Below, piece by piece: positions 12,901 to 24,920 of a stretch of DNA of 64,000 nt. The stretch comes from Azadirachta indica (Eukaryota > Streptophyta > Magnoliopsida > Sapindales > Meliaceae), in NCBI GenBank assembly GCA_022749755.1, contig CM040449.1, forward strand, positions 14,418,363-14,482,362. Reading direction: 5' to 3'. The notes beneath the pieces are model-generated. The model searched no databases. It worked only from the letters and a program-made list of their open reading frames with translations, and was not told the DNA's origin. The number at the start of each line of letters is the position of its first letter. The first letter of the stretch is position 1. A program made the translations under genes and the position numbers.

Positions 12901-13164
12901 ATTCATTGGGTACCTCCTCGGGAAAAACATCTTCATAAGCCTGTAAAAGAGAAACAAATGCAGTAGGCAAAGAAGTATTAAGGTCATTAGTATTTAATTA
13001 AAGTTCCTTGTACATAAGTACAAGTATACTTTTGTTGGAAAACCAAGCCACCCTAATATCACTCCTTTTTGTATAAAAGCTCACTTGTTTCTTTTTACAC
13101 TCAATTGTTTCTTTTTTCTCCACTCTTTTTCCCTCATTTGAATTCTGCCCCTCTCCATTCAAAC
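12901..13164 (-). pseudogene. Decayed linker between protease and reverse transcriptase
   Basis: Frame-broken coding remnant. Readable scraps such as LLQAYEDVFPEEVP on the minus strand match the usual start of the chromovirus RT region. The frame is interrupted by at least one stop near 13000 and one frame change near 12900. Confidence 0.6.
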
Positions 13165-13707
13165 TCACTTTTTTTCTTTCTCATTATTTTTGCCACTCTT
13201 TTCTTTTGAAAACTCACCCTCCTTTGTTACACCTTCACTCATTCTTTTCTTCTCACTCTTGTTTTCTCTCTGACTTTGCATTCTTCTAAGCTCACCTTCA
13301 TAAACTTCTTTAGGTGAAAGTGGTACAAAAGTAATTTTCTTCCCATCCTTCTCAAAAGTATAATGATTTGTAAAACCATTATGTAACACCCTTTTGTGAA
13401 ATTGCCAAGGGCGTCCCAACAAGAGATGACCAGCATGCATGGGCACTACATTAAACAACAACTCATCTCTATACTTGCCTATTTTGAAGGCAACAAGAAC
13501 TTGCTTTGTCACCCTAATTTCCCCACAATCATTAAGCCACTTCAACTTGTAAGGATATGGATGTTTTAAAGTAGGTAACCCCAACTTTTCTACAAGAGTA
13601 GTACTAGCAACATTAGTTACACTACCACCATCAATTATCACATCACAAACCCTATCCTTTACAAGACACCTAGTATGGAAGAGATTCTCTCTTTGATCAC
13701 GTTCTTC
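13165..13707 (-). pseudogene. Chromovirus aspartic protease
   Basis: It follows gag in the same frame after a single TAG codon. The catalytic DSG-like motif is IIDGGSVTNVAS, and the second conserved element is HLLLGRPWQF, typical of retropepsins that act as homodimers. A Lys/Glu-rich linker follows and the frame stops at 13165. The protease is readable but separated from gag by the stop at 13708-13710 and from RT by later breaks. Confidence 0.85.
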
Positions 13708-14916
13708 CTATTGGACTTGCATATTCAAAACTCTTCTTGATACAAGAGCCTTACCACTTTCTGTCATAGTAAATTGATCATCCCCTTCTTCATAACTTGC
13801 ATCTTCAAGAGTTGGCATCGTCTCTTGTTCATTCTCCTCTTCACTGGCCGAATAATACTCTCCCTCAAGCATGAATATGGTTCTTTGATTTGGGCAATCC
13901 CACTTGTAATGTCCTACACCTTGACATTTAAAACATTTAATATTTCTGGTGTTAGTAGTAGAATCAAGCTTACCCTTGTCTTTGCTTGAGTTTGATGTTT
14001 TGGGAAACTCTTTGGATTCAATTTTAGGCTTGGATGATGAAGCTTTATCATCTTTTCTCCAATTTGATTTGAATGAAGAAGTATAAGAGGAAAACTGACT
14101 TGTACGACCTCTCTTTTTCAGTTGCTTCTCAACCTTCAATGCAAGGTGAAACAAGTCTTCTAACTCCATATATGGCTGTAATTCAACCACATTAGAAATC
14201 TCCTTGTTCAAACTATTGAGGAATCTTGCCATTGTAGCTTCATTATCTTCCTTTACATTTGCTCTTATCATTGCTACCTCCATCTCCTTGTAATATTCCT
14301 CAACACTCTTAGACCCTTGAGTGAGATTTTGAAGTCGATTATACAATTCTCTATAGTAGTAGCTTGGTACAAATTTCTTGCGCATGATGGATTTTAGATC
14401 TCTCCACTCTTCAATGGGCCTTTCCCTATTTCTCCTTCGCTTTTGCTTAGTATCATTCCACCAAGTAATAGCATAAGCTTCAAAAACAGCCACGGCAAGC
14501 TTCAACTTCTTGGATTCAGTGTAGTCATTGCAATCAAACACTAATTCAATTTTCGTTTTCCAATCCAAGTATGCCTCAGAATCCATTCTTCCATAAAATG
14601 GTGGAATTTTCAGTTTGACCCCACTGTTGCTATTGTTATTGTTTCTTACCCTCGGTCTCACCTGTTCTTCCTCTCCATTGTCATCAAGTGATTCACTATC
14701 ATTAAAGCTATCATCTAATTGAGCTCTTCTCGGAACTCGCCTAGTTTGCATGGTTGGATTAGGAGCATTAGGTGGCTGCCCTCTTGTGGCTGAAACCTCC
14801 AGCCTCTCCATTCTATCAACCAACGCTCCATATTTTCTATCCATGGCTTGCAACAACTCAGTTAAGTCTTGAAATCGATCTATCTCACCTTGTGGATTTC
14901 TTGCTTGTCCACTCAT
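13708..14916 (-). CDS. Chromovirus gag (capsid and nucleocapsid), intact 402-codon frame
   Basis: Gag forms the cytoplasmic virus-like particle. The frame starts at the first ATG after the leader (14916, MSGQARNPQGEIDRF) and has an N-terminal coiled-coil-like stretch (about residues 15-45). A capsid retrotransposon-gag domain follows (about 95-270, including AITWWNDTK, IMRKKFVPSYY and SVEEYYKEME), then a basic linker and one CCHC zinc knuckle CFKCQGVGHYKWDC near residue 330. It ends in an acidic tail and a TAG at 13708-13710. The same frame continues as protease beyond the TAG, so the stop is probably a mutation in a former gag-pol fusion frame. Confidence 0.9.
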   Translation of the reverse strand: MSGQARNPQGEIDRFQDLTELLQAMDRKYGALVDRMERLEVSATRGQPPNAPNPTMQTRRVPRRAQLDDSFNDSESLDDNGEEEQVRPRVRNNNNSNSGVKLKIPPFYGRMDSEAYLDWKTKIELVFDCNDYTESKKLKLAVAVFEAYAITWWNDTKQKRRRNRERPIEEWRDLKSIMRKKFVPSYYYRELYNRLQNLTQGSKSVEEYYKEMEVAMIRANVKEDNEATMARFLNSLNKEISNVVELQPYMELEDLFHLALKVEKQLKKRGRTSQFSSYTSSFKSNWRKDDKASSSKPKIESKEFPKTSNSSKDKGKLDSTTNTRNIKCFKCQGVGHYKWDCPNQRTIFMLEGEYYSASEEENEQETMPTLEDASYEEGDDQFTMTESGKALVSRRVLNMQVQ

Positions 14917-15737
14917 CCTGCAAGACAGTTAGTAAAGCAAAAGAATAATTTCCTCACTTCACTCCCTTACGTGTTTCACTCAAGTAATATTATTACTCAA
15001 GTTCGCTCGTGTTTCTCACTTTATTTATGGCTTTTCTCTAGATAAGCTCACACTAAGCCTTTTTTCACTCTAATTCTCTTATTAAGATTAGTTGTAAAAA
15101 TCAAAATTTATACAAACTTACTAAATACAATGAAAAGTAAAATAAAACTAATTTAGATAGGCAACAAATTGGGTAAGCACAAGGACTAGGAAATAGATTT
15201 TAGAAATGGTAAACGAAATATTAAGACCAAAGCAAAAAAAAAAAAATAGTACAGGAATAAGAAAGTCAACCAAAAATTATGGAAAAATTAGGAAGCAAAT
15301 CCTATCTTATTTTGGAATGTAGGCTTGATTTGGTCAAACTCTTTGAAGTAATCTGATTTTTCTTTTTATTATCCTTATTTTTGTTCAACACCTTCCCCCC
15401 CCTTTTTTTTTTCTTCTCTTGGCCAAATGCTCTGCTTTTCTCTTTTTTTTTTTTTAAATTTTTTTTTTTACTTCCAAACACCTAAGAGTAAGCAAACAAA
15501 AAATAAATAAAAAGAGACACAAAAGAAACGAATTAGACAAAGACTAAATCAACCGAATTGGAGATTAATAGAACCCAAACTTGACTTGCTGTGAATTGAA
15601 AGGAAACCCTCTGCTTGTTTTTTTTTTTTGATATAATAAACACAAAAAATGAAAATCAATGGAATTGAAGCAAAACAGACTCAGAAACTAAAGAAACAAA
15701 TAGACAAATTTGAAAGACGATATAACCTGATTTAGAG
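14917..15737 (-). other. Leader of the chromovirus between primer-binding site and gag
   Basis: About 820 bp of noncoding internal DNA, very rich in A/T runs (poly-A near 15235-15246; poly-T near 15405-15470). The part next to the PBS (15480-15737) is the source of the copy found inside the 3' LTR. It should hold packaging signals, but none can be identified. Confidence 0.75.
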
Positions 15738-15754
15738 CCGTAGCTCTGATACCA
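15738..15754 (-). promoter_or_regulatory. Primer-binding site, initiator-Met tRNA type
   Basis: The minus-strand reading is TGGTATCAGAGCTACGG, three bases inside the 5' LTR end at 15758. TGGTATCAGAGC is the standard complement of the 3' end of plant initiator-Met tRNA. A near-identical second copy is embedded in the 3' LTR at about 10115-10131. Confidence 0.9.
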
Positions 15755-15757
15755 AAC

Positions 15758-16604
15758 TGATACGAACCCCGAGTATATTAAACTTGAGACCCAATATCTT
15801 TACGCATAGAAGCAACCTCTTGGAAAGCTAAATCAGATTCACCCAAGTCTGCAACCCAATTTCAACTTGTGAAATAGAGCCTTAGAATAAATACCCTCAA
15901 AGTAATTAGTTTTGATTGTAAGAACCTTGATTCAAGCAAGAATTAAAACAAGAGAAAACACTCTCAATTTAATTTCATTCGAAAAAGTAATTCCCCCTCC
16001 ATGGGAGCATGTGGCTGAATATATAAGGGTACAAGAGATAAGTAACCCTAATTGGAGTGTTTGGCCACAAAATTAAACTTATTCTAACTTAAAATAAAAT
16101 AAACTGAATTTGGGCTTAATAATTAGAGTTAACAGCCCAAACACATAACAAACTATAAATATATGTTTATAAATAAGATTAAAATAGCTAATGGGCTTGA
16201 ACAGCAACTTAGCCCAAACTGACACATGGAATCCGAAACTTGCATCATGATGACGATCTGATTCGAATTGCAATTAAAAGACTTGAACATGCTTGCTTAG
16301 CCTTGAGACATCATTCGAATATGGTCTTATACAAATTTGAGAAGTTGAATTTCATAGAAGCTTTAATCTTTAGGTTTTGCCTTCTTGTATTTGTGTCAAT
16401 GTTACCAAGCTCTGATTATTGTCTTGAAGTCCAAGCTTGATATTTGACTCTTTCTTACACTCTTGAATTGTTGCAAAATCATCCCACAAATCTTGAATCA
16501 TCCCATTCAATGCATCTTTGAATTTCTTCATTCTTGCTCTTGTAACGGGACCATTAGGTAGCTGAATTGGATCATTGCTCTTGTGTGCATCCGTATTTGC
16601 ATCA
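15758..16604 (-). repeat. 5' LTR of the chromovirus
   Basis: 847 bp, beginning TGATACGAACCCC and ending TTTGCATCA on the plus-strand reading. It is followed by the AAATA target duplication. It matches the 3' LTR over its full length except for the 345-bp insertion there, with scattered substitutions by eye. It contains a sequence resembling the PBS (ACCAAGCTCTGAT, 16404-16416). Confidence 0.93.
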
Positions 16605-18333
16605 AAATAAAAGCTTTTGTTTCCTTAAATATTTTTTCCCAAAATTTGCTGAATAGATTCAGCATTTTGACAACAACATTTTACTTAGAAATCTATTTGA
16701 ATGATTCAACTGGAATGGAAAGAAAATTAAAAGATGCAAAATTTTGTCTTTCATGGCAAAAGTCAAAGTCAAACATTTTGGAGGTCAAAATGAAGCCAGA
16801 AGTGGAGATTATATGAAGAAACCTTTTCCTGGACATGCTTGAGTAATTTGGGCATAACTTTTTCATCAAATATGGAAATAAGATAATTCTCGTGGGGGGA
16901 GAAATAGAGGAGACACCACTACCTCTTTTGTGTTGGAGATCTTTTTTTTTTTTTCCCCAAGAATTATCAATTTAATAAAAGAAGAAGGCACCAAGTTAAG
17001 GGATGAAAAAAACTACAGATTTGACAATCGAGGGTTTGAAGGTTTTTTTGGAGATTGGAGGATACTGGGAAAAGGAGTGAGCACATTCCTCATCCTTCAT
17101 CGAGCAATCTTTACTACGAGATTGAAGATGAAGATCAATCATTTGCGAAAACCTTAGGGGTAAACCTTTCAAAAAGAGAAGACTTCTTTCAAGATTTTTT
17201 TTTTTTAATATGTTTAGAACTTTCATATTTGGATTCATTGGTTTAAACTTGATAATGAAAGGATAAACATACTATGAGAGTTTGCTTAGCTACTATGATT
17301 GTATTACATATTTTGATGAATTATATTTAATAAAAGTTTGAAATTATTTTTTGTCATTGATCTTTATACCTTTAATTATGAATTGTGGATTTGTCATCTA
17401 TTATTTGTGATTGAACTTAACAATTGAGAATTAAGGTTTAAGAAACATTATTTTTCCTTAATTAAGCTATCTTGAACAAAAGTTTAAATCAGATTCATTA
17501 ATTTGATTTGATTTAAATGGTCGTGTGATTTCTTTATGACTAATCCAATTAATTAAGTAGTGACCTCATATCAAGAAAATTTATTAGTTAATTGTAAGTG
17601 AGAATAAACCATGATCATTGGAGCTTTTTAGCCTTAGTGGAAAGACCAATAAACTAAACCTCTAAATAATTATCTGATTGATCTAATATTTCAATGCAAG
17701 ATTCAATAGCTAGCTAACTCTCATTGAGTTTCATTGAACTCAACATAACTTCATTATTTTTTCATTCTTTTAGTTTAGTTAATTAATTAATCTATTTGAA
17801 ATCCCTTCAACCATTTGATTAAAGTGTCTTGCATATTATTGTTTGTTAAATTACTATTTAAAGAGGAGTAAATAAGAGTTTAAACTACTTTTCCACAAGA
17901 AATCAACCTTGGGGTAATTTTGTCACTAATTATTAGTGATTCATGCACTTGCCAGCATATTAGAATTTACGGTTTAAATTTTAATAGCAACAATCCCAAA
18001 TTTCAAGTTTAAAAAAATTCCTTTTACCCCCTAAAATTTGATCTAATTACCCACCTCCCTCTAAGTTTTTAAACAAGGCTCTTTACCTCCAACGTTAGCT
18101 CGTCTCTGTTAAAAACCACTTTTCCATTGACAATTACCTTCATACCCTTGATGGCTAACTTGTGGGCCTATGATATAGATTTAATAAAAAGATTTGTATT
18201 ATTTAAAATAATAATTGGCAATTTTACTATATTATCCCTAATTATAATAAGTACAAAGATAAAATATATTTTGTCTTTTATAAACTCAATATGCTTGAGA
18301 CTAATGGCATGAACTATGGCCTAGAGTATAACG

Positions 18334-18353
18334 GAGAGAGAGAGAGAGAGAGA
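18334..18353. repeat. (GA)10 microsatellite
   Basis: A simple dinucleotide run of about ten GA units following AACG. It is a potential length polymorphism. Confidence 0.95.
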
Positions 18354-19669
18354 TAATCAAAGCATATAATTCAAAATGATGTGAATTTGCTTGACTTCCC
18401 TCATTTAATTCTTGAATTTTAGATTAATCACTTATTTTTGTTAGGGATAATGACTCTGGGGTACCCTTTTGCTAAAACAAATGTCAAGCAGGTACTCAAA
18501 TCGTAAATATTTCTCCTTGCCGCCAGTTCTTCTTCATCTTTTCTCCTTCTCGCCACACTAGTACCTTCATCTTTTTTCTTCTTAGCTTTTCATTTTCAAT
18601 TATATTTTTCAGATCTAAAAGTTATATTTTGAAATACTACTAATTCGTTTTTGGTTTAATTGAAACAAAAAACCCCAAAATTTCTTCTTCTTCTTGTCAA
18701 TTTTTAATTTCAAATATTGATGTATTTGTGACTCTTGTTATTCTTGCGGTTATGAGTTGTGGTGGTGATTGCAACTTAGATTTTCGGTGTATTGTGCTTT
18801 CATTTGTTAAGTTGAGTATTAAGTGGTATAATTGCATAATGTTGATGACCAAGTAAAATATTTGTAAATTGCTTTTATTATGCTCATAACTGAAACAAAT
18901 ATATCCAATTTTGCTTATGATTAATCAAGAAACAAAAACAATCTATTGAGGTCGTTTGGACCAAGCAAGCACTGCAAACATGCAAAAATAATTATATTAT
19001 AATTAAAAAAATTAAGAATTAGGGATACTTATATAAATTTATTTATCAATATATGCCAATAGAGTATTTATGCCATTTTATCGATCAAATTCCAACAATA
19101 GCAAAAAAAAATTAACTTATATAAGGTGTTTTACTGACAAATATTTTTTATTTAAGTACCTATTTCATATTTATTTTAAAAAACGAATACTTAGCTATCA
19201 TTCTCCCTTTTTTTTATTTATTAACTTCATACACGACTAGTTAAATTTATCATAGTTGTTAGATTTAATACATAAAATTGAAAAAAAATGTTTGTCACAC
19301 TTATTTTTTTCGTTGTTTACTTATTTTTCTTCACTTTTCTCAATTTTCTTTCATTCACTAGTTTTTTGCATAACTATATCTTAAACAAAATTAAAAATGT
19401 ATTTATTTATTTATGAAGAAAATAAATATTTTAACAAAATTTTCAAATAACTATGGTGTTCACATTAATTTTTTTTTAACTTTCATTAATTAAAGTTATT
19501 TTTTATTTTAATCTTCTAATTTTAAAGAGAGAGAGAGCAAAGTACAAAGAACATAAAAAAAATACCGTCACATTGAGAAATCTGAGCCATCCTTGATACT
19601 AAGGGAAAGCACAATCTAGTTATGTCTGGGTTTTTCCAAAACTAGGCTGAATCGAGAAATTTTGTGATC

Positions 19670-20020
19670 TTAATTTTTAGAATCAGATCAGATTGAACGT
19701 TAGAGTAGGATCGAATTAGAATCGAACCGAATGATTGTGAGCTCGTCAATTCGGTTTGGTTTTGGTTCTTTTTTTAGGTTTATTTTTTCTTTTACTAGTA
19801 TATCTATTTTCTTTTGTTTCAGATAAAACAGACATTATTTTAATATAAAATAATGTTCCAATTTGATTTTGGGTTTTTATTCTAAAACTAAAATTGAACC
19901 GAAATTTTTTTATTTTTTATGAAAATCGAATCAAATTGAATAGGATACAAAATTAGACTGAAGCTATCGGTTTTGGTCTGATCTGAATCAGTTTTCTAAA
20001 GGTCGAATTTTTTTTCCCAA
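19670..20020. repeat. Dispersed repeat with GAACCGAAT / CGGTTTGGTTTTGG motifs
   Basis: The segment contains AATCGAACCGAATG, TTCGGTTTGGTTTTGG, AAATTGAACCGAAAT and GGTTTTGGTCTGATC. A second segment of similar composition (GGACCGAATATG, AAACCGGATCAAATTC, TAGTTTGGTTAAG) lies at 25655-26080 in the same orientation, beyond the Mutator-like remnant. The type is not classified. Confidence 0.35.
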
Positions 20021-21449
20021 TCTTACTAGTTACTAATTCACTCTCAAAATCAAAAACCCCAACCATTCTCCTTGCAAAAGTTCAACTTCCATCTCCCTTA
20101 ATTGAATGCCCAAATTGATTTAAGCAATGCCAAAATAAGTGAAATTTAATGCCTAAAATGATATCTAAACCCTAATCTACCAATTTTTTAAAACCTAAAA
20201 GCAAAAATAGATCCATACTCAAATCCAAAAACACACCAGTATGTTCTTTCATCTCATTCATTGAAAGCCACACACAAAGTCTTCACCAAAACACTTTCTT
20301 ATAGTTAACTTACCCTTTGTCCTGTCACTAGCATTATTATTGCACGCCATACTCAAAGGCTTCATCAACAGTAGAATAATTCTATTGTCATGACCCAACA
20401 GGAAAAGGATCACCAAAGGTAAGAAAGCTTCATTGAAAGCAAGACTACAACCCAATCCAAGTGAGGGGCTTCCTAATCAATGCTTTTGAGTCGTGGGACT
20501 AAACATTCATGTTGATTGGAAGTAAACAATAAACGATTGGATTTTGGATGAACAAAAGGAATGCAATAGTAAAGTGAAAAAAGAAATATCATTATTCATT
20601 TTTTTAGGAATATTTGAAAATAAATATCAAGTAACCATCCAAACAAATATATTTGTCAGTTACACCCTTCCGATACAATTTTTTGTTTTTGTTACGCTCT
20701 TAAACAGTAAAAAGCTACTTTTATATGTCAATTGAAGAAAATAAAATATTGAAATAAATTAAAAAGCGTAAAGAGGGCAAAGTCAAATCAGAGTTAGACG
20801 GAGAAGATCTTAGTCATCCAAATATGAAATGATAATCTTAATTGTCCATCTTCATTTAGCCAACCTTTCATGTCCATCACGCCAAAACCCAGGAAGCATA
20901 AACCCAATTGACATCTATACCCATTCCAACCTTAAAATTGGGATCCATTATATAGCAAACCCTTATCAAAATCATTGAACTCAATCATAATCTACGAAAA
21001 AATCATGTTTGGAGCAAATAAAAGGACTTGTTGCAACTGTTGGACATCAAAAGAGATAAGTGTTTATACTTTTGTTTGAACTATAAACTTTATGTACTTA
21101 TCGTTATTTGTAGGGTAAAAAGCTAATGAAATCAGTTCCTAACATAACTGAAATACAAGTGTTACTATAAAAATAAAAAAACTTCGCACACTTGTTGCGT
21201 GGGTTTTTGCTTTATTCTTTTGGGTATAAAATTTTGATTTTTATTTTGACAATGTGTTGTTGAAGACGCAATGGAAATGTCATGTAAATGTGTTTATTAT
21301 GTATTTAAGATAATGTTGTTGTTGAACAAGTGTTACAAATGTATAGGTTTATAAGTATATGTGTGTAAATTGATGTAGGTTCTGATTGTGATTTAAGCAA
21401 AAATAGTTAGTTAGTATTATCACGATTTTGTGCATGCATGTCTTATAAT

Positions 21450-21535
21450 TGTTGGTTTGTGATGTAAAAGTTGTAAATGTTGGTTTGTGATGTATCAAAA
21501 GTTGTGAATGTTTAGTTTGTGATGTGTTGTGATTA
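21450..21535. repeat. Short tandem repeat, about 30 bp, 2-3 copies
   Basis: TTGGTTTGTGATGTAAAAG, TTGGTTTGTGATGTATCAAA and TTAGTTTGTGATGTGTTG follow each other, each with GTTGTAAATG or GTTGTGAATG between. It lies just upstream of the transposase remnant. Confidence 0.7.
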
Positions 21536-21615
21536 TTTACATGTTGTACAGTGTAATGTAATTTGTTATTATCATGTTGTTGTGTTGATGGTTGCTTGGG
21601 GATTGCTTTAAACAG

Positions 21616-24600
21616 ATGGCAAGTGATGAAGTAAGGGTATGAGGTTGATTGCTAGGTTTTTAGGAAAGGAGGATAGCTTGGTTTGGCTGACCCAAACTAC
21701 ATAAGTTTAGTCAGTATATACAATGAATTGAGTGAATGGGTGTTTGACAGAGAATTGTTGTCAAAGGAGAAGTTCAAAACTTTTGTTGTTATGCTTGGGA
21801 GTGGGTAAAAACTGAGATTGTAACTGACATATAGTTGAACATTATAAAAAGATATAACAAGATGGAATTATATGACATGAAGATTAAAGTAGAATATTTG
21901 CCTTTAAGGATTGTCACCCCTAAGATACCATTTCAACAGTCTAAGAAACCTATCCCACGTGTTCCTAATACTGCCAAAAGAAAGCTTTTTTATGACAAAA
22001 TAAAACCCCACATAGAAGCCCAAACACAGATTCCACTATAAGCACATGCAGCACCCTAGACAACAACACAAACACACTTAAATAGAACAAAAATTCAAGC
22101 CCAATTAGCCCTAACCTATAGCCTAGATAGACAAACATAATCCATACCAATTTATTCCCAAGTTGAAAACTCTAAATAGCCTATAGAACTAGAGCCTAAG
22201 CTGACACCACTTGAGCCCACAACATCTAAGGCCACTGCAATGGAGCCCACAAAAGTAAACTCATAGAATTTCCAACTATTTAACCTGACCTAGAATTTGA
22301 GCCTATAGAAGCCCAATCCATAGAACCTGATCTAGAATTTGAGCCTACAAAAGCCTAGCACAAAACTTGACCCAGTGTTTGAGCCATAGAACCTGACTTA
22401 GAAAGAAGTGGCAAACCCAATTACTACCAACAATATATACCTATTGGAGACGTTGATAATGAGGAAGCTAGGTGGTTTGATGATGGGACAAACAGTATAA
22501 ATAGTGATTGATGTTGAACCTCCAACTAATGGCAATGATGAAGAAGTTGTAAATTATGACAGTGGTGGGAAATTATCTAACTAGGAGAGTGATAATGGAG
22601 AAAAGGATTGTTGACATTATTACATGAAGAAGTGACAAATAGAAAAGGGCTACAAAAGGCAAAGGCAGTAAGGAGAAAAATGTACAAGATAAGTGCTGAA
22701 GGAGAGATTAAGTTCGAGGTAGGTTATGAATTTCCAACCATTAAAGCATTTAGGGCAAAGATTGATGAGTATGTTCTAAGGGAAGGATTCTAAGAAAGAG
22801 AAATAAGAAGAGAAGATTTATAAAGGAAAGTAAGTATCCCGGTTGCTCTTAGAGAATTTATGCAGCTCCATACAAGGATGGCCTTACTTTCATCATCAAG
22901 AAATGTAATGATCAGCATTCCTATTTTGGGTATAGCAAAAAAAAAAGACGACACTGAAGAATGGATATCCCAATAGTTCAAGCAAACACTAACCTACAAC
23001 CTTCAAATAGATGTTAAAGCAACGAGGGATGAGCTTGCACATAAGTTTAGAGTGCATGTGTTGAAAAGAGCACTATTTAGAAGCACTGGAGACTTTGTAG
23101 TCCTATGCAAAGTAACCATTATATATGAAAATATTGACAGAGAGAAACCCAGGGGTATGGTGAAGTTATAGACATACTATATGGGTGATAAAATTAGGTT
23201 TATGAGGTTTTTTATGAGTTTTTTAGGCTTAAAGTATGGGTTTATTCATGGTTGTAGGAGGTTTATAGGGTTAGATGAGTGTCATATAAAAGGACTACAT
23301 GAGGGAATGTTATTGTTAACTATGACATTGGATGCAAATAATAGACTGTTTCCACTTATTGTTTGCATTAGTAAGGGTGAAACTTTAAAGTTATGGAGCT
23401 AGTTTAGTGAGTTATTAGAGGAGTTTCTTAACTTTCAAAATAGAAGGCAACCACTTCTATGACTAATTGATAGAAGAAAGTGATTGAGGGGTTGGCTAAG
23501 TATTGAGCAAGTGCCAATGTGAGGCACTATGCTGCATAGATTTGTGCCAAAATGAAGGGTCAATGGCCTATAATGGTGTTAAAGGATCTATTTTGGGCAG
23601 TAGCAAGATCTACAAGTAAATCAAATTTCAGCAAGTATACGGATATGATAAAGTTTTAAAAAAATGAGGCATGTGATTGGTTAGTTAAGATCTTTCCTTA
23701 TTTCTGGTCCAAGCATGCATTTGATGATGATTTGAAGTGTGAACACATGACAAATAACTTAACATAGTCTTGGAATAGTTGGTTAGGTGCACACAGTGCA
23801 AAACCAGTTCTTGCTTTGCTAGAGTTCATACAAAGAAAAGTTATAAAAAGAATGCATGAGACTTATTGAAGCAAGAAATTGGAAGACATAACTTCCACAA
23901 TATGTGCATAGGAAGCCTAAGGTAGCAACTAAGGCAAGAAGATGTTGTAGAGTTATTTTAGCGTCAAACTCTAAGTTTAAGGTTTTGGAGTAGGAGAGTA
24001 AGACATTTGTGATTGATTTAAAGAAAAAGGTTTGTAATTGTGAGGCATATCAATGAGTGAATTGCCCTACAATCATGTTTTACCCTGTACGCACATATAG
24101 GCCATGAAATTGTAAATTATGTTTCTAACAAGTTGAGGAAGGAAGCTTATCTAGCCACGTACGAGCAAAGCATTAGGCCTCTTCTAAATCAAAGTGTATG
24201 GCTAATAGTAAATGATTTTTAGCTTGAGCCACCTGAGGTTGTCCTAAATGTAGGTAGGCCAAAATTACAGAGAACGACGGAGGGAGGCAACTGAAGGACA
24301 TCACACTAAAGCCAATCTTAAATGTGTTTTGTGCAAGCAAAATGGACACAATAGGAGGGCTCGCCTAACCATTCCAGGCAACAAAAGAGGATTCAAAGCA
24401 CCAAGGGCCAATATGGTAAGCTTTCTATTGGTAATCATTTTTCTTTGTATGTTTCTATTGGTATTGATTTTTTTTTTTGTATGATTTCTATTGGTAATCA
24501 TTTTTCTTGGTAATCATTTTTCTTTGTATGCTTTCTGATAATGTTTCTTAATTGGTTTGTTGTTCTATTGGCATAAATACATTTTTAGGGAGTTAATAAT

Positions 24601-24920
24601 ATGTGTTTTTTGGTGGTTTGGTAATCCAGAGCAAGTTCATCAACAATTGCAGGGCAAATATTAGCTACTACTGATCTATATGCACAAGCTGCCCCATCTA
24701 TTGGTGTATGATTATTGTTTTTTGCATGTGTTTAGGCTGTTGCTTTTGGACTTTTTCATACATGTTTGTTTATTTGTTTTTCAATGATTAACTAATAGTG
24801 GTTGTTTGCAGGTTGCTTCAAAGGGTGGCAGGACTAGTTCAAGAGAGGAAGGAATGTTCCAAGGAAGGAAGGACAACAGCATGGGTTGGGAGAAATGCAG
24901 GTCTAGAATGTTTTGCAAAT
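21616..24920 (+). pseudogene. Mutator-like (MuDR/MURA-type) transposase, decayed
   Basis: Broken frames on the plus strand follow the MULE transposase order. The N-terminal part has YDMKIKVEYLPLRIVTPKIP near 21860. A DUF-type DNA-binding part contains KFEVGYEFPTIKAFRAKI (22710-22790) and a YAAPYKDGLTFIIKKCND-like run near 22860. The catalytic core carries FIGLDECHIKGLHEGMLL and TLDANNRLFPLIVCISKGE (23250-23400), where the GLD-CH signature includes the first catalytic aspartate. A SWIM-like zinc part near 24030 and a C-terminal CCHC-type CVLCKQNGHNRR run near 24330 follow. Many stops (over ten) interrupt it. A possible last exon lies after about 24800. Terminal inverted repeats and a 9-bp target duplication were not found by eye. 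Confidence 0.85.
24425..24535. repeat. Tandem repeat, about 30 bp unit
   Basis: TTTCTATTGGTAATCATTTT is followed by TCTTTGTATG and repeated about three times, with internal variation, in an intron-like stretch of the transposase remnant. Confidence 0.75.

Larger units (their letters stand above)
9140..16604 (-). mobile_element. Ty3/gypsy LTR retrotransposon, chromovirus-type, defective
   Basis: The element is complete in outline. The 5' LTR is 15758-16604 and the 3' LTR 9140-10331, both with TG...CA ends on the plus-strand reading. The 5-bp target duplication AAATA lies at 9135-9139 and 16605-16609. An initiator-Met-type primer-binding site and a polypurine tract lie just inside the LTRs. 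Gag, protease, reverse transcriptase, RNase H and integrase follow in gypsy order. The integrase ends in a GPY/F-type module ([20 protein letters not shown]) and the frame runs into the 3' LTR. No chromodomain was recognised, so a CRM-like lineage is possible but not proven. Stops and frameshifts in pol mean this copy is not autonomous. Confidence 0.93.
8985..17985 (+). repeat. Possible older gypsy-type LTR remnant, split by the chromovirus insertion
   Basis: When 9135-16604 is removed, the flanks join into roughly 1.5 kb. It begins with a TATATAT-rich start and TGTAGGAACTAAAG near 9085, continues through GGGCATAACTTTTTCATCA near 16850, and ends with GATTCATGCACTTGCCAGCA near 17940. These features resemble the order in the LTRs of the Athila-like elements further right. 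The borders and direct repeats were not found, so this is inference from style rather than a traced element. Confidence 0.3.
17986..21449. other. Noncoding AT-rich repeat debris, no gene seen
   Basis: No supported coding region. The segment near 18000-18230 has TTTTACCCCCTAAAATTTG and similar, a style common at ends of decayed DNA transposons. The segment 19670-20020 is a GAACCGAA/TTGGTTCGG-type repeat. A (GA)n run is at 18334-18353. The short open frames in this stretch are unlike any known protein. Confidence 0.55.
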
